Source of the DNA: DAOPJM01 sp964490325
Lineage (GTDB): Bacteria > Bacillota > Clostridia > Christensenellales > CAG-138
NCBI GenBank assembly: GCA_964490325.1
Contig: CAZBBX010000009.1
Coordinates: 1 to 64,000, forward strand
Reading direction: 5' to 3'
Length of the DNA: 64,000 nt
Shown: positions 33,478 through 42,544 of the stretch, one piece after another
Layout of the letters: the number at the start of each line of letters is the position of its first letter
Position numbering within the stretch: the first letter of the stretch is position 1
The notes under the pieces: generated by a model
The model's database searches: none
What the model was told of the DNA's origin: nothing
Seen by the model: the letters and a program-made list of their open reading frames with translations, nothing else
Position numbers and translations under genes: made by a program

Positions 33478-34443
33478 ATGAAGAAGAAACATTCCGCCGT
33501 TCGCAGCCGCTTGATCCTGGCTGCCATACTGATCGTCATACTGCTGTTCCTGTTCAACCCGAACTGGATCCCCTTCCTCAGCGCCGAGACGCGTACGGAG
33601 GTGAGCAACCTACTGCAAAGCACCTTCCTGCAGACGGACGCTGCGGACGGCTATCCGCTGTTCTCCTGGCCAAAGATCATCACGATCCTTGCCATCGTTG
33701 CGCTGATATGGCTGATCGCAACGGTCCTAAAGCTCATCCTGGGCGTGATCTACAAAAAGCAGGAGCGCAGGCGCACGGTGACGGAGCTGCTGCTCAGCCT
33801 CATCAAGTATGCCGCCGTGCTGGTGGGCGTCATCTGGGCGCTGACCGTGGCGGGGGTCAACATCGTGGGTCTGCTGGCAGGCGTGGGCGTGATCGGCCTT
33901 GCGCTGACCTTCGGTGCGCAGAGCCTCCTGGAGGACGTCATCACGGGGATCTTCATCATCTTCGAGGGACAGTATAAGGTCGGCGACATCATCGTGCTGG
34001 ACAGCTTCCGCGGGGTGGTGAAGCATATCTCCGTGCGGACGACCACCATCGAGGACGCGGGAGGCAACCTCAAGATCATCAACAATTCCGACATCCGCAA
34101 TTTGCAGAATCGTTCCGCCAACGCGTCCGTGGCCATCTGTGATCTGGGCGTACCCTACGAGGCGCGCATCACGGATGTGGAGCTGGTGCTAAAGCGCGAG
34201 CTGCCCAAGATCCTCAACCGCAATCCCGAGCTGTTCACCGAGGTGCCCTACTATGCGGGCGTACAGGAGCTGGGCGCATCGGCGGTCATCGTGCGCGTGC
34301 TTGCCAAGGTGGAGGAGCGCAACATCTTTGTCGCGCAGCGCGCCCTCAATCGCGAGCTGAAGATCATCTGCGAGCAGAACAACATCAACATCCCCTACCA
34401 GCAGATCGTGCTGCACCAAGGGGACGGTGACAAGAACGCGTAA
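33478..34443 (+). CDS. MscS-family mechanosensitive channel
   Basis: The 321-residue protein has three or four N-terminal membrane helices (residues 10-30, 62-85, 105-135). The pore-lining TM3 and beta domain signature follow: VGLLAGVGVIGLALTFGAQSLLEDVITGIFIIFEGQYKVGDIIVL. A C-terminal cytoplasmic cage domain completes it (IKIINNSDIRNLQNRSANA region). It opens under membrane tension to release solutes. It begins with AGGAGG-ATG and is followed by a terminator. Confidence 0.93.
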   Translation: MKKKHSAVRSRLILAAILIVILLFLFNPNWIPFLSAETRTEVSNLLQSTFLQTDAADGYPLFSWPKIITILAIVALIWLIATVLKLILGVIYKKQERRRTVTELLLSLIKYAAVLVGVIWALTVAGVNIVGLLAGVGVIGLALTFGAQSLLEDVITGIFIIFEGQYKVGDIIVLDSFRGVVKHISVRTTTIEDAGGNLKIINNSDIRNLQNRSANASVAICDLGVPYEARITDVELVLKRELPKILNRNPELFTEVPYYAGVQELGASAVIVRVLAKVEERNIFVAQRALNRELKIICEQNNINIPYQQIVLHQGDGDKNA

Positions 34444-34468
34444 AGCAACATCGCTTTTTTCAAATTTC

Positions 34469-34491
34469 GAGGGGCGCAGACCCCTCTTTTT
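34469..34491 (+). terminator. Terminator after mscS; left copy of a 23-bp direct repeat
   Basis: A perfect 6-bp stem GAGGGG/CCCCTC with a 6-nt loop is followed by five T. The whole 23 bases recur at 38815-38837, on the far side of the helicase island. Confidence 0.9.
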
Positions 34492-34871
34492 GTTTACTTG
34501 CGGAGCAGCAGATGACTAATGTAATAGGGATTTCGATTGACAAATAGCGTGTTACAACGTAAAATATAGATAGAAAGATAACGTAAAATGAGTGTTTAGT
34601 TTATAATTACTTTAGTAATTGAACGCGGTAATACAGCAAATGGGTGGGTTATGCTGATATGTTGCAAGCGGATACTACGGTGCCATAATCGGAAGGATTA
34701 TTTGAGGAAGGGAAAAAGCCGACCGATGTATGCCTTCTGGAAATGTTATTGGATATAGAAATCTTGAATTAGGAGCCGTATCTCGATGAGATTCTCCAAG
34801 TTCAATACACGATCAATGAGTAGTGCGTATGCATAAATTAGCAACGCTGATTATCGGAAAGGGGACATAGT
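34492..34871 (+). other. AT-rich non-coding start of the helicase island, with a promoter
   Basis: These 380 bases are much richer in A and T than the surroundings. A promoter TTGACA (34537-34542)-N17-TAAAAT (34560-34565) is visible about 300 bases before the helicase start. Short interrupted frames (for example around 34725-34825) look like remains of a coding sequence, but I recognise no family. The helicase ATG at 34872 is preceded by GGAAAGGGGAC as a moderate ribosome binding site. Confidence 0.6.
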
Positions 34872-37800
34872 ATGGGGGTATCTGACGGACAATACGCTCC
34901 GGAACGTGTCGAGTTGAAGGGATATCTCGCTGAATTCAGGGATGCATTGGAAGAGGAAATCAGAGATATCGAGAAGAATGGCCAGTCTATAACATCGCTT
35001 GCGGGAGGAAGGAGAATCGGGAACCGTGGGCTTGAGTTTTGGTATCGATTTAGCGTTGAATATGCTCCCTCAATTCCGGCCGATACACCTGCTACGCTAT
35101 TGATTGGAAGGGATCGATTTGATGTAACAGTTATCAGCTTTGAAGAGAATTCGATCACAATCTCCTCTACAGTGCAACTGCCCGATCATATTGGACGTGC
35201 GCAACTTGAGAATGGTGCAACAGAATTGATGCGGCGACTAATCAAACGTATAGAGGAAAATGCAACCAAGAAAAATCCAGCCGGGGAACACATGCTTGAT
35301 TGTAAGGACGGTGTTTATCCCGCCAAGCAGATACGTTCACATGATAATTTGGTTTTTGATCCCGTCTATAACGAAGAACAGAAGCGAGCAATAAAAACCG
35401 CACTTGAGTATGATATTACATATATTTGGGGACCACCAGGAACTGGGAAAACCATGGTAATTGGTCGGATTGCCGGAGAATTGTTCCAACGGGGGCGTTC
35501 TGTACTGGTGGTCTCTCATACGAACACAGCGGTAGATGGTGCAATCGAAAAAACGGATGAAGAGTATTCTAAGCGGCATACAACGGATGCCGCCGATTAT
35601 CCAATTCTTAGATTAGGGACTCCTTCCAGATTGCTTCCCGAGCGAGTATTGCTTAAGACGCATGTCACGAAGCTGGGAGAAAAGCTGGTAGAAAAGAAGC
35701 AAAAGCTTGAAAATGAACAAGCAAAAAAGAATGCCGAGATTGGCAGGATGCTGGATTTACTGAAAAAAGATACTTGGGTCAAGGGCAATAAATTAGGACA
35801 AATTAAAGAGACGCTATATAATATCGCAAATCTTGAGAAGCAAGAAAGTGACATCAAGCAAAGAATAGAGAGCATTAACACAGAACTTCAACTGATAAAG
35901 GAGAATTGTCCTAAATATAGGGAGTATTGCGCGTTAGCAAAAGATTATTCGATATTGGAGAAAGAATATCGGTCTGCCTGTGATCGGTTATCTGAGGCAG
36001 AAACCATAATAGAGGAATCACCACGTTGTATACAGGAAGCCCTTGATGAAGTGAAGAAACATGATATATATACGGCGCTGCGAGAGAAAGAAGAAACGCA
36101 TATGTCGATACAGTTTCTAAATAAAGAGATATCAAAAGCAATTAGCAATATAGAAAGGCTCTCTTCTGAAAAAAACCAAATAGACGTTCGAAGAAACGAA
36201 GCTACACAAAAAATTGCAAAATACGAATTAAAGAGTTCTTTTGCAAAGGTATTTTCCGGAAAAGGTGCAATAAACGAAGCGCGTAGTTGCATGCAAGAAT
36301 CAGAGATCCGTTTACAGCAGATTGAGTCTGAACTTCAGCGCACGCTAGAATTGGAACAAAGGTACAAAGATGAGATCAATGAATTATCAATTCTTAAGGA
36401 GCAGATTAAGGCTGTTAAACCTTCTAACACAGTATCATATTGGGAAGGTGAAGCGGATACGTTACAAAAAAAGAATAAGAAGGCAAAAGAAGAGAGAGAA
36501 GCGCTCTTATTATCCAAAAGCAGATTGGAGGATCGACTGCCTAAACTTGAAGCGCAATGTAATGCAGCCAAAGTTCCTTTTGATTCGTTCAAAGAACTTG
36601 ATAAGGATCGCCAAACAGCAGAAGGGGGGCTAAAGAGAATAAAAGACACCATTATGCGCGCACACAGTAGGTGTCAACAGCAACTTAGTGAAGAATACTC
36701 TCAGTGCTCTGCTTTTTCTGATATTGCTAAGGGAGGATCGAACAAGGAACTATTTGACATTTTGTGTACTCAGCTAAATATGGTTCGGAATGAAGTGAAA
36801 GGATGCAATCCGGAAGAACTTCAGAAACATATAGCTCAATTAGAAAAGGAACTGAATTCTGTTTCCAAACAGATGGACGAGATTAGGGAGAAATTGCTGG
36901 AGCTGGAAAAACAAGCCGTTATGAAAGCAAGCATTATTGGCTGCACATTGGCAAAATCGTATTTAAGTGACGTATTGCGCCAAAGAACTTTTGATACGGT
37001 TATACTTGATGAGGCATCGATGGCATCAATCCCTGCACTCTGGTGTGCCGGTTACCTTGCTGTAAATTGTTTTGTGATCGTTGGTGATTTTCTTCAGCTT
37101 CCGCCCATTGTGTTAGCATCAACACCTATGGCACGTAAATGGCTTGGAAAGGACATTTTCTATCATAGCGGCATGCAGGCAAAGGCGAAAGGCACGAATG
37201 AAATACCCGTAAATTTCGTGATGCTCGATAGACAGTATCGCATGGAATCTGACATAGCAGACATATCAAACATGTATTATGGACAGTATAAAAGGCTAAG
37301 ATCTGATGATATAGCAACATGCAGAATTGAAGGACGTCAAAACTTCTACAAGTGGTGTTCCGAGAAGGAGAATGCCCCCCATGTTCACCTGATTGATACG
37401 GAAAGCCTTCATGCATGGGTTACGGGCGTTCGCAGACCAAAAGGTCATAGCCGACTAAATTGCTTTTCCGCCGCGGTCGATGTTGATTTAGCGTTTAGTT
37501 TGCTGAAAAATAAACTTCTTGCACTTGATCCCAATACCGCAAAACCAGTAACAGAATCATCGATTCTTATTGTGGCGCCATACAAACCGCATGTAAAACG
37601 GCTCAGTAAGTTAATTGAACTAGAGTATCGGAATCGCGGCTTCAAAGAAGACCTAAACTATATTCGTGCCGGGACCATTCACAGTTTTCAGGGAAGCGAA
37701 GCTGATATTGTAATATTTGATCTTGTGATTGATGAACCACACTGGAAGGCGAATTTGTTTATGACGGAATCGGGTATTAATGATGATCTTCGAAAGATGT

Positions 37801-38789
37801 TTAATGTGGCAATTACAAGAGCAAAGTATCAATTGTTCATTGTGGGTAATTTTGCATATTGTCAAAAACATGCAAAAAATAACGCCTTGTCCGACTTGCT
37901 CAATAAGCTTATTCTCAAAAATAGACTAGAAAAGATCGATGCAAAACAACTGTTTCCCAACATTACATTTTCTAGACAAACCGATGTGTTATGTACCAAT
38001 ATCCATGCCTATAAGCATATTCTTTGCCGTGAAGCGTCTTTTGATGCATACTTTATGGAGGACATTCGCAGCTTCAAACAACGTTTGATAATATATTCCC
38101 CGTTTATCACCGAAAGTCGCCTGTGCTGCCTACTTCCACATTTTGCCGATGCGGTGTCTGCAGGGAAGCAAATCATTGTTGTTACGAAAACGGTATCAGA
38201 GCGTAATAAAGGCGAAGTGGGGTCGTATCAGAAATGTGAGGAGGAGTTGCGCAGCATTGGTGTGAGCGTACTTCATAAAAAGGGAATGCACGAAAAGTTG
38301 ATTTTCGTAGATAGTGAAGCGTTGTGGATCGGTTCATTGAATGCATTGAGCTATACTGGCTTGACTGGTGAAATCATGTATCGACTAGAAGACGCAACTC
38401 AAACGAAAGAACACGAAGATATCTATTATATTGAGAGTATTTGTGATGCGGTGGATCATAGCTACGAACAGAAATGTCCTATTTGTAATAATGAAATGGT
38501 TATTCGAGATTGCAGCGATGGCGGAATTTATTGGAAGTGTATTAACTGTGACTATTCAAGAAACTATCTACAACAGTACCCGAAGGATGGAATTATGCGT
38601 TGTAAATGTGGAGCTGAATATGTTTTCTCCATGAAAAAAGAACCAAGGTGGGTTTGTTCCAAGGATCCACATCACTACCAAACAATACACAGAAGTGATC
38701 TTCTACTAAATAAGATGGCAGCACTAATACCAACAAAGGCTGACAGAGAGAGGGTTAATGCATACTTTGACAGCCATAAGGGGGAGTGA
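34872..38789 (+). CDS. Superfamily 1 helicase with C-terminal PLD nuclease and zinc ribbons (Mokosh type II, MkoC-like)
   Basis: The 1305-residue protein has a UPF1-like SF1 helicase core split by a long coiled coil. Walker A GPPGTGKT is at about residues 187-194 and Walker B LDEASM at about 711-716. Later motifs include QLPPI, DRQYRM, GTIHSFQGSEADIVIFDLV and NVAITRAKYQL. A phospholipase D-like domain follows, with one HxKx4D motif (MHEKLIFVD, about 1138) and GSLNAL. Two zinc-knuckle segments (CPICNN and CKCGAEY) close the protein. COG1112-like helicase plus PLD in one chain matches the single-protein type II Mokosh anti-phage system. AT-rich composition and flanking repeats mark it as acquired. 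Confidence 0.85.
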   Translation: MGVSDGQYAPERVELKGYLAEFRDALEEEIRDIEKNGQSITSLAGGRRIGNRGLEFWYRFSVEYAPSIPADTPATLLIGRDRFDVTVISFEENSITISSTVQLPDHIGRAQLENGATELMRRLIKRIEENATKKNPAGEHMLDCKDGVYPAKQIRSHDNLVFDPVYNEEQKRAIKTALEYDITYIWGPPGTGKTMVIGRIAGELFQRGRSVLVVSHTNTAVDGAIEKTDEEYSKRHTTDAADYPILRLGTPSRLLPERVLLKTHVTKLGEKLVEKKQKLENEQAKKNAEIGRMLDLLKKDTWVKGNKLGQIKETLYNIANLEKQESDIKQRIESINTELQLIKENCPKYREYCALAKDYSILEKEYRSACDRLSEAETIIEESPRCIQEALDEVKKHDIYTALREKEETHMSIQFLNKEISKAISNIERLSSEKNQIDVRRNEATQKIAKYELKSSFAKVFSGKGAINEARSCMQESEIRLQQIESELQRTLELEQRYKDEINELSILKEQIKAVKPSNTVSYWEGEADTLQKKNKKAKEEREALLLSKSRLEDRLPKLEAQCNAAKVPFDSFKELDKDRQTAEGGLKRIKDTIMRAHSRCQQQLSEEYSQCSAFSDIAKGGSNKELFDILCTQLNMVRNEVKGCNPEELQKHIAQLEKELNSVSKQMDEIREKLLELEKQAVMKASIIGCTLAKSYLSDVLRQRTFDTVILDEASMASIPALWCAGYLAVNCFVIVGDFLQLPPIVLASTPMARKWLGKDIFYHSGMQAKAKGTNEIPVNFVMLDRQYRMESDIADISNMYYGQYKRLRSDDIATCRIEGRQNFYKWCSEKENAPHVHLIDTESLHAWVTGVRRPKGHSRLNCFSAAVDVDLAFSLLKNKLLALDPNTAKPVTESSILIVAPYKPHVKRLSKLIELEYRNRGFKEDLNYIRAGTIHSFQGSEADIVIFDLVIDEPHWKANLFMTESGINDDLRKMFNVAITRAKYQLFIVGNFAYCQKHAKNNALSDLLNKLILKNRLEKIDAKQLFPNITFSRQTDVLCTNIHAYKHILCREASFDAYFMEDIRSFKQRLIIYSPFITESRLCCLLPHFADAVSAGKQIIVVTKTVSERNKGEVGSYQKCEEELRSIGVSVLHKKGMHEKLIFVDSEALWIGSLNALSYTGLTGEIMYRLEDATQTKEHEDIYYIESICDAVDHSYEQKCPICNNEMVIRDCSDGGIYWKCINCDYSRNYLQQYPKDGIMRCKCGAEYVFSMKKEPRWVCSKDPHHYQTIHRSDLLLNKMAALIPTKADRERVNAYFDSHKGE

Positions 38790-38814
38790 GTGGTATTACT
38801 GATTGCCTACAGAG

Positions 38815-38837
38815 GAGGGGCGCAGACCCCTCTTTTT
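38815..38837 (+). terminator. Terminator after the helicase gene; right copy of the 23-bp direct repeat
   Basis: It has the same 6-bp stem, loop and T-run as at 34469-34491, with two additional T. The identical pair brackets the island exactly. Confidence 0.9.
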
Positions 38838-38889
38838 TTGTGCGGCGGCGGCAGAGGGACGGCGGGGAGAAGGCGCTGCTAAAAAAACA

Positions 38890-38918
38890 TTGACAAACGA
38901 CAAAAAATATGGTTAAAT
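38890..38918 (+). promoter_or_regulatory. Promoter of the pot regulator/operon
   Basis: TTGACA (38890-38895) and TTAAAT (38913-38918) are separated by 17 bases. Confidence 0.78.
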
Positions 38919-38941
38919 CCTGCTTGTTGGTTTAGTGAATG

Positions 38942-38956
38942 TAAACTTTATGTTTA
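38942..38956 (+). promoter_or_regulatory. Inverted repeat, likely operator of the cupin regulator
   Basis: TAAAC and GTTTA are arranged around a 5-base centre, 24 bases downstream of the -10 box and 16 bases before the regulator start. Its position suits autoregulation by the XRE-type protein; this is inference. Confidence 0.5.
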
Positions 38957-38971
38957 GAAAGGGTTGACCGC

Positions 38972-39511
38972 ATGGAGATCGGCGAAAAGATCAAAAGGCT
39001 GCGCTTGCGCTTGGGTCTGACGCAGGAGGAGCTTGCGGCTCGAACGGAGCTGACCAAAGGCTTTATCTCGCAGCTGGAGCGCGACATCACCTCGCCCTCC
39101 ATTGCAACGCTTATGGACATTTTAGAGGCGCTCGGCACGGACATCAGCAGCTTTTTCAGCGAACGCGTGGACGAAAAGGTGGTCTGGCCCGCCGAGGACA
39201 TGTTCCTCAAGGAGGACGAAGACGCGGGGCTCACCATCCGTTGGGTGGTGGCAAGCGCGCAAAAGAACGGCATGGAGCCGATCTTTGTGACGCTGCAAAG
39301 CGGCGCGAGTACGCAGCAAAGCGATCCGCACGAGGGCGAGGAGTTTGGCTACGTCCTAAGCGGCACCGTTACGCTGATAGACGGCGATACGCGCTATCGC
39401 GTCAAAAAGGGAGACGGCTTTTATCTGCGCCCCAAGGGGGTACACTACTTGGTAAACAGCGGCAAGCGGCAGGCAGAGGTGCTGTGGGTCAGCGCGCCGC
39501 CCTCATTCTGA
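38972..39511 (+). CDS. XRE-family regulator with C-terminal cupin domain
   Basis: The 179-residue protein has an N-terminal helix-turn-helix of the XRE type (IGEKIKRLRLRLGLTQEELAARTELTKGFISQLERDITSPSIATLMDIL, given here as consecutive helices 1-5, residues 3-52). It ends in a cupin fold (about 105-175, SDPHEGEEFGYVLSG and GDGFYLRPKGVHYLVNSG). PuuR-like proteins of this build often control polyamine genes, and this one lies 19 bases before potA. It therefore probably senses a polyamine or related ligand. The start is preceded by AGAAAGGG. Confidence 0.9.
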   Translation: MEIGEKIKRLRLRLGLTQEELAARTELTKGFISQLERDITSPSIATLMDILEALGTDISSFFSERVDEKVVWPAEDMFLKEDEDAGLTIRWVVASAQKNGMEPIFVTLQSGASTQQSDPHEGEEFGYVLSGTVTLIDGDTRYRVKKGDGFYLRPKGVHYLVNSGKRQAEVLWVSAPPSF

Positions 39512-39530
39512 CAGGTCGGGGGGAAAGACG

Positions 39531-40916
39531 ATGGACGAACGGAAGCATTTGATCGAGCTGATCGACGTATCGAAGGATTACAACGGGGATGTGGCGCTGG
39601 AACACATCAATTTGTACATTCGGGACGGCGAGTTTCTTACGCTCTTGGGGCCTTCGGGCTGCGGCAAGACGACCATGCTGCGCCTGATAGCGGGCTTCAT
39701 TCTGCCCACTGCGGGACGCATCGAGATGGACGGGGTGGACATTGCGCGCATCCCGCCGCACAAGCGGGAGGTCAACACGGTGTTCCAAAAGTACGCCCTG
39801 TTCCCGCATCTCAACGTGTTCGACAACATCGCCTTCGGCCTGAAGATCAAGAAGCTCAGCAAGGACGTGATCGAGGAGAAGGTCAACGCCATGCTCAAGC
39901 TCGTCAACCTGCCGGGCTACGGCAAGCGTTGGGTGGATCAGCTTTCGGGCGGACAGCAGCAGCGCATCGCCATTGCCAGAGCCTTGGTCAACGAACCGAA
40001 GGTGCTGCTCCTGGACGAACCGCTCGGCGCCTTGGATCTCAAGCTGCGGCAGGAGATGCAGGTCGAGCTCAAGCGGATGCAGCAGCAGCTGGGCATCACC
40101 TTCATCTACGTCACCCACGATCAGGAGGAGGCGCTCACCATGAGCGACACCATCGTGGTGATGAAGGACGGCGTGATCCAGCAGGTCGGTACGCCCATCG
40201 ACATCTATAACGAGCCGAAGAACCCCTTTGTGGCGGACTTCATCGGCGAGAGCAACATCATCGACGGCATCATGCTGGAGGACTATCGCGTGCGCATCAA
40301 CGGCGTGAGCTACAAGTGCGTGGACACGGGTTTCGGCAAGAACGTGGAGGTGGACGTGGTCGTTCGCCCCGAGGACATCGACATCGTTCCAAAGGAAGAG
40401 GCGCGCATAGCGGGCGTGGTCAGCTCGGTGGTGTTCATGGGGGTGCATTACGAGGTCTGCGTGGACTGCGGCGGCTACGAATGGGTCGTGCAGACCACGG
40501 AGAGCGCCGCTGTGGGCGACAACGTGGGCATCTCCATTCCGCCGGACGCCATCCACATCATGAAAAAGACGCGCTCCAACAACATCTTGGACTGCGAGGT
40601 CTATCCCGACGACGGGGAGATCTACATCGACGACGTGGCGTTTACCTGCGAGATCCCCGAGGATTACGAGACCCGCGAGAAGGCACTGGTGCAGATCCGA
40701 CCCGCCGACGTATCCGTTGTTGCGCCGCAGGACGCCAAGCTGACAGGCTTTGTCAAGGCGTGCATGTTCCTTGGCACGCACTATGAGATCACCATCTCCT
40801 GCAAGGAGAACGACTGGATCGCGTTCACGCCCGACTTCATGGAGGACGGCGAGGAGGTCGGCATACAGGCGGAGGCAGACAAGCTGACGCTCAGCCACAC
40901 CGACCTGAACGGGTAA
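39531..40916 (+). CDS. potA: Spermidine/putrescine ABC transporter ATP-binding protein
   Basis: PotA powers polyamine import. The ATPase core (about 1-235) has Walker A GPSGCGKTT, signature LSGGQQQRIAIARAL, Walker B VLLLDEPLGALD and the H-loop VTHDQEEAL. FPHLNVFDNIAFGL is typical of PotA/CysA-like ATPases. At 461 residues it is about 100 longer than usual. The extra part appears as a second TOBE-like unit: RPEDIDIV...GVVSSVVFMGVHYEV is echoed by RPADVSVV...GFVKACMFLGTHYEI. It is followed after 5 bases by potB. Confidence 0.95.
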   Translation: MDERKHLIELIDVSKDYNGDVALEHINLYIRDGEFLTLLGPSGCGKTTMLRLIAGFILPTAGRIEMDGVDIARIPPHKREVNTVFQKYALFPHLNVFDNIAFGLKIKKLSKDVIEEKVNAMLKLVNLPGYGKRWVDQLSGGQQQRIAIARALVNEPKVLLLDEPLGALDLKLRQEMQVELKRMQQQLGITFIYVTHDQEEALTMSDTIVVMKDGVIQQVGTPIDIYNEPKNPFVADFIGESNIIDGIMLEDYRVRINGVSYKCVDTGFGKNVEVDVVVRPEDIDIVPKEEARIAGVVSSVVFMGVHYEVCVDCGGYEWVVQTTESAAVGDNVGISIPPDAIHIMKKTRSNNILDCEVYPDDGEIYIDDVAFTCEIPEDYETREKALVQIRPADVSVVAPQDAKLTGFVKACMFLGTHYEITISCKENDWIAFTPDFMEDGEEVGIQAEADKLTLSHTDLNG

Positions 40917-40921
40917 GCGCG

Positions 40922-41704
40922 ATGAAGCGGACGGTCTTTGCGTATCCCTACATCGTATGGATGCTCATCTTCATCTTAGCGCCGATGGCGTTCATCTTTG
41001 TGTACGCGTTCTCCGTGAACGGCTCCTTCAGCTGGGAGCCCTTCCTCAAGGCGCTCTCCCCGGAGTACCTCAAGGTGTTGGGACATTCCATCCTCACCGC
41101 GCTGTACACGACGCTCATCTGCCTGCTGCTGGGCTATCCCATCGCGTACATCCTCTCCCGCATGAAGCGGAGCGTGGCGGCGCTGATGAGCGTGTTCTTC
41201 ATCGTGCCCATGTGGATGAACTTCCTGCTGCGCACCTATGCGTGGCGGGTGCTGCTGGGCAGCTTTTTCCCGGGGGTGCTGAACACCGAGGCGGCGGTGC
41301 TGCTGGGCATGGTGTATAACTTTCTGCCCTTCATGCTGCTGCCCATCTACACGGTGCTGCAAAAGATGGACAAGAGCTATTTGGAGGCTGCGCGGGATCT
41401 GGGTGCAAACGGCTTTGTCAGTTTCCTCCGCGTGGTGCTGCCCCTGTCCGTTCCCGGCATCGTATCGGGCGTGACCATGGTGTTCGTGCCGTCCATAACG
41501 GCGTTTGCCATTTCGCAGCTCTTGGGCGGCAAGATGACGGGGATGCTCTACGGCGATCTGATCTACAACAAGTTCGTCATTGAAGGCTCCCAGTCCGTGG
41601 GCAGCGCGCTGTCCATCGTGCTGCTCGTGTTCGTGCTTATCAGCATGGGGGTCATGCGGCTGTTCGACAAGAGCCATGAGGAGGAAGGGGGCAAACTGTG
41701 GTGA
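40922..41704 (+). CDS. potB: Spermidine/putrescine ABC transporter permease
   Basis: The 260-residue membrane protein has about six helices and the inner-membrane component motif EAARDLGANGFVSFLRVVLP (EAA loop) that docks with PotA. The N-terminal YPYIVWMLIFILAPMAFIFVYAF is typical. It lies between potA (5-base gap) and potC (overlapping end). Confidence 0.94.
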   Translation: MKRTVFAYPYIVWMLIFILAPMAFIFVYAFSVNGSFSWEPFLKALSPEYLKVLGHSILTALYTTLICLLLGYPIAYILSRMKRSVAALMSVFFIVPMWMNFLLRTYAWRVLLGSFFPGVLNTEAAVLLGMVYNFLPFMLLPIYTVLQKMDKSYLEAARDLGANGFVSFLRVVLPLSVPGIVSGVTMVFVPSITAFAISQLLGGKMTGMLYGDLIYNKFVIEGSQSVGSALSIVLLVFVLISMGVMRLFDKSHEEEGGKLW

Positions 41705-42510
41705 AACGCATAAGCAAGCTGCTCTCGGGCGCCTACCTTGGGCTGATGCTCCTATTTTTGTACGTCCCGATCTTCTTCTTGATCGCCTACTCCTTCAACG
41801 CCTCCAAGACCCTTGGCAACTGGACGGGCTTCACGCTGGATTGGTATGTAAAGCTTTTCAACAACTCCACCATCATGGACGCCCTGTGGGTGACCATCTC
41901 GGTGGCGGTCATCTCTGCCGTCGTTGCGACCGTGTTGGGCACGGCGGCAGCCATCGGCATCCACTCCATGAAGCGCCGCCGCCGTGCGCTCATCGAGAGC
42001 GTATCGCAGCTTCCCATGGTCAATCCCGACCTGGTGACGGGCGTCTCGCTGATGCTGCTGTTCCTGTTCATCGGTCTGCGCGACGGCTATGTGCGACTTT
42101 TGATCGCGCACATCACCTTCAACCTGCCCTATGTGCTCTTTTCGGTGCTGCCAAGGCTTCGGCAAAGCTCCAACATGCTCTACGAGGCGGCGCTGGATCT
42201 GGGCTGCACGCCCATGCGTGCGCTGTGGAAGGTGGTCATCCCCGACATCATGCCGGGCATCGTATCGGGCTTCATCCTTGCGTTCACCCTGTCCATCGAC
42301 GACTTTGTCATCAGCTTCTTTGCGGGGAACGGCGTGGACAATCTGTCCATGTACATCTTCTCCAGTGCAAGGCAGGGCATCAATCCCGCGCTGTCCACGA
42401 TCATCTTCGTACCCGTGCTGACGCTGCTGCTGATCGTCAACATCCGCAGCATCAAGCGTGAGCGGGAGGATGAGATCCAAGACCGCAAGACCAAGGCGAA
42501 AAAGAGATAA
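41698..42510 (+). CDS. potC: Spermidine/putrescine ABC transporter permease
   Basis: The 270-residue protein has about six membrane helices and the EAA loop YEAALDLGCTPMRALWKVVIP. Two adjacent GTG codons (41698 and 41701) could start it; both overlap the potB stop and share the same AGGGGG site, so the difference is one residue. The segment FTLSIDDFVISFF is conserved in PotC. The C-terminus is Lys/Arg-rich. potD follows after 34 bases. Confidence 0.94.
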   Translation: MVKRISKLLSGAYLGLMLLFLYVPIFFLIAYSFNASKTLGNWTGFTLDWYVKLFNNSTIMDALWVTISVAVISAVVATVLGTAAAIGIHSMKRRRRALIESVSQLPMVNPDLVTGVSLMLLFLFIGLRDGYVRLLIAHITFNLPYVLFSVLPRLRQSSNMLYEAALDLGCTPMRALWKVVIPDIMPGIVSGFILAFTLSIDDFVISFFAGNGVDNLSMYIFSSARQGINPALSTIIFVPVLTLLLIVNIRSIKREREDEIQDRKTKAKKR

Positions 42511-42544
42511 AAATAACGCTGTAACCATAAGGAGGTATCGTCCC

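Noticed and set aside
38814..38840. Classical phage or ICE attachment site
   Set aside because: The flanking repeat coincides with a terminator, and no integrase, excisionase or tRNA gene is present. I keep it as a duplicated terminator rather than an att site.
39489..40898. 469-codon open frame antisense to potA
   Set aside because: Composition (His/Asp/Val-rich) is that of a reverse-frame shadow; potA is unmistakable on the plus strand.
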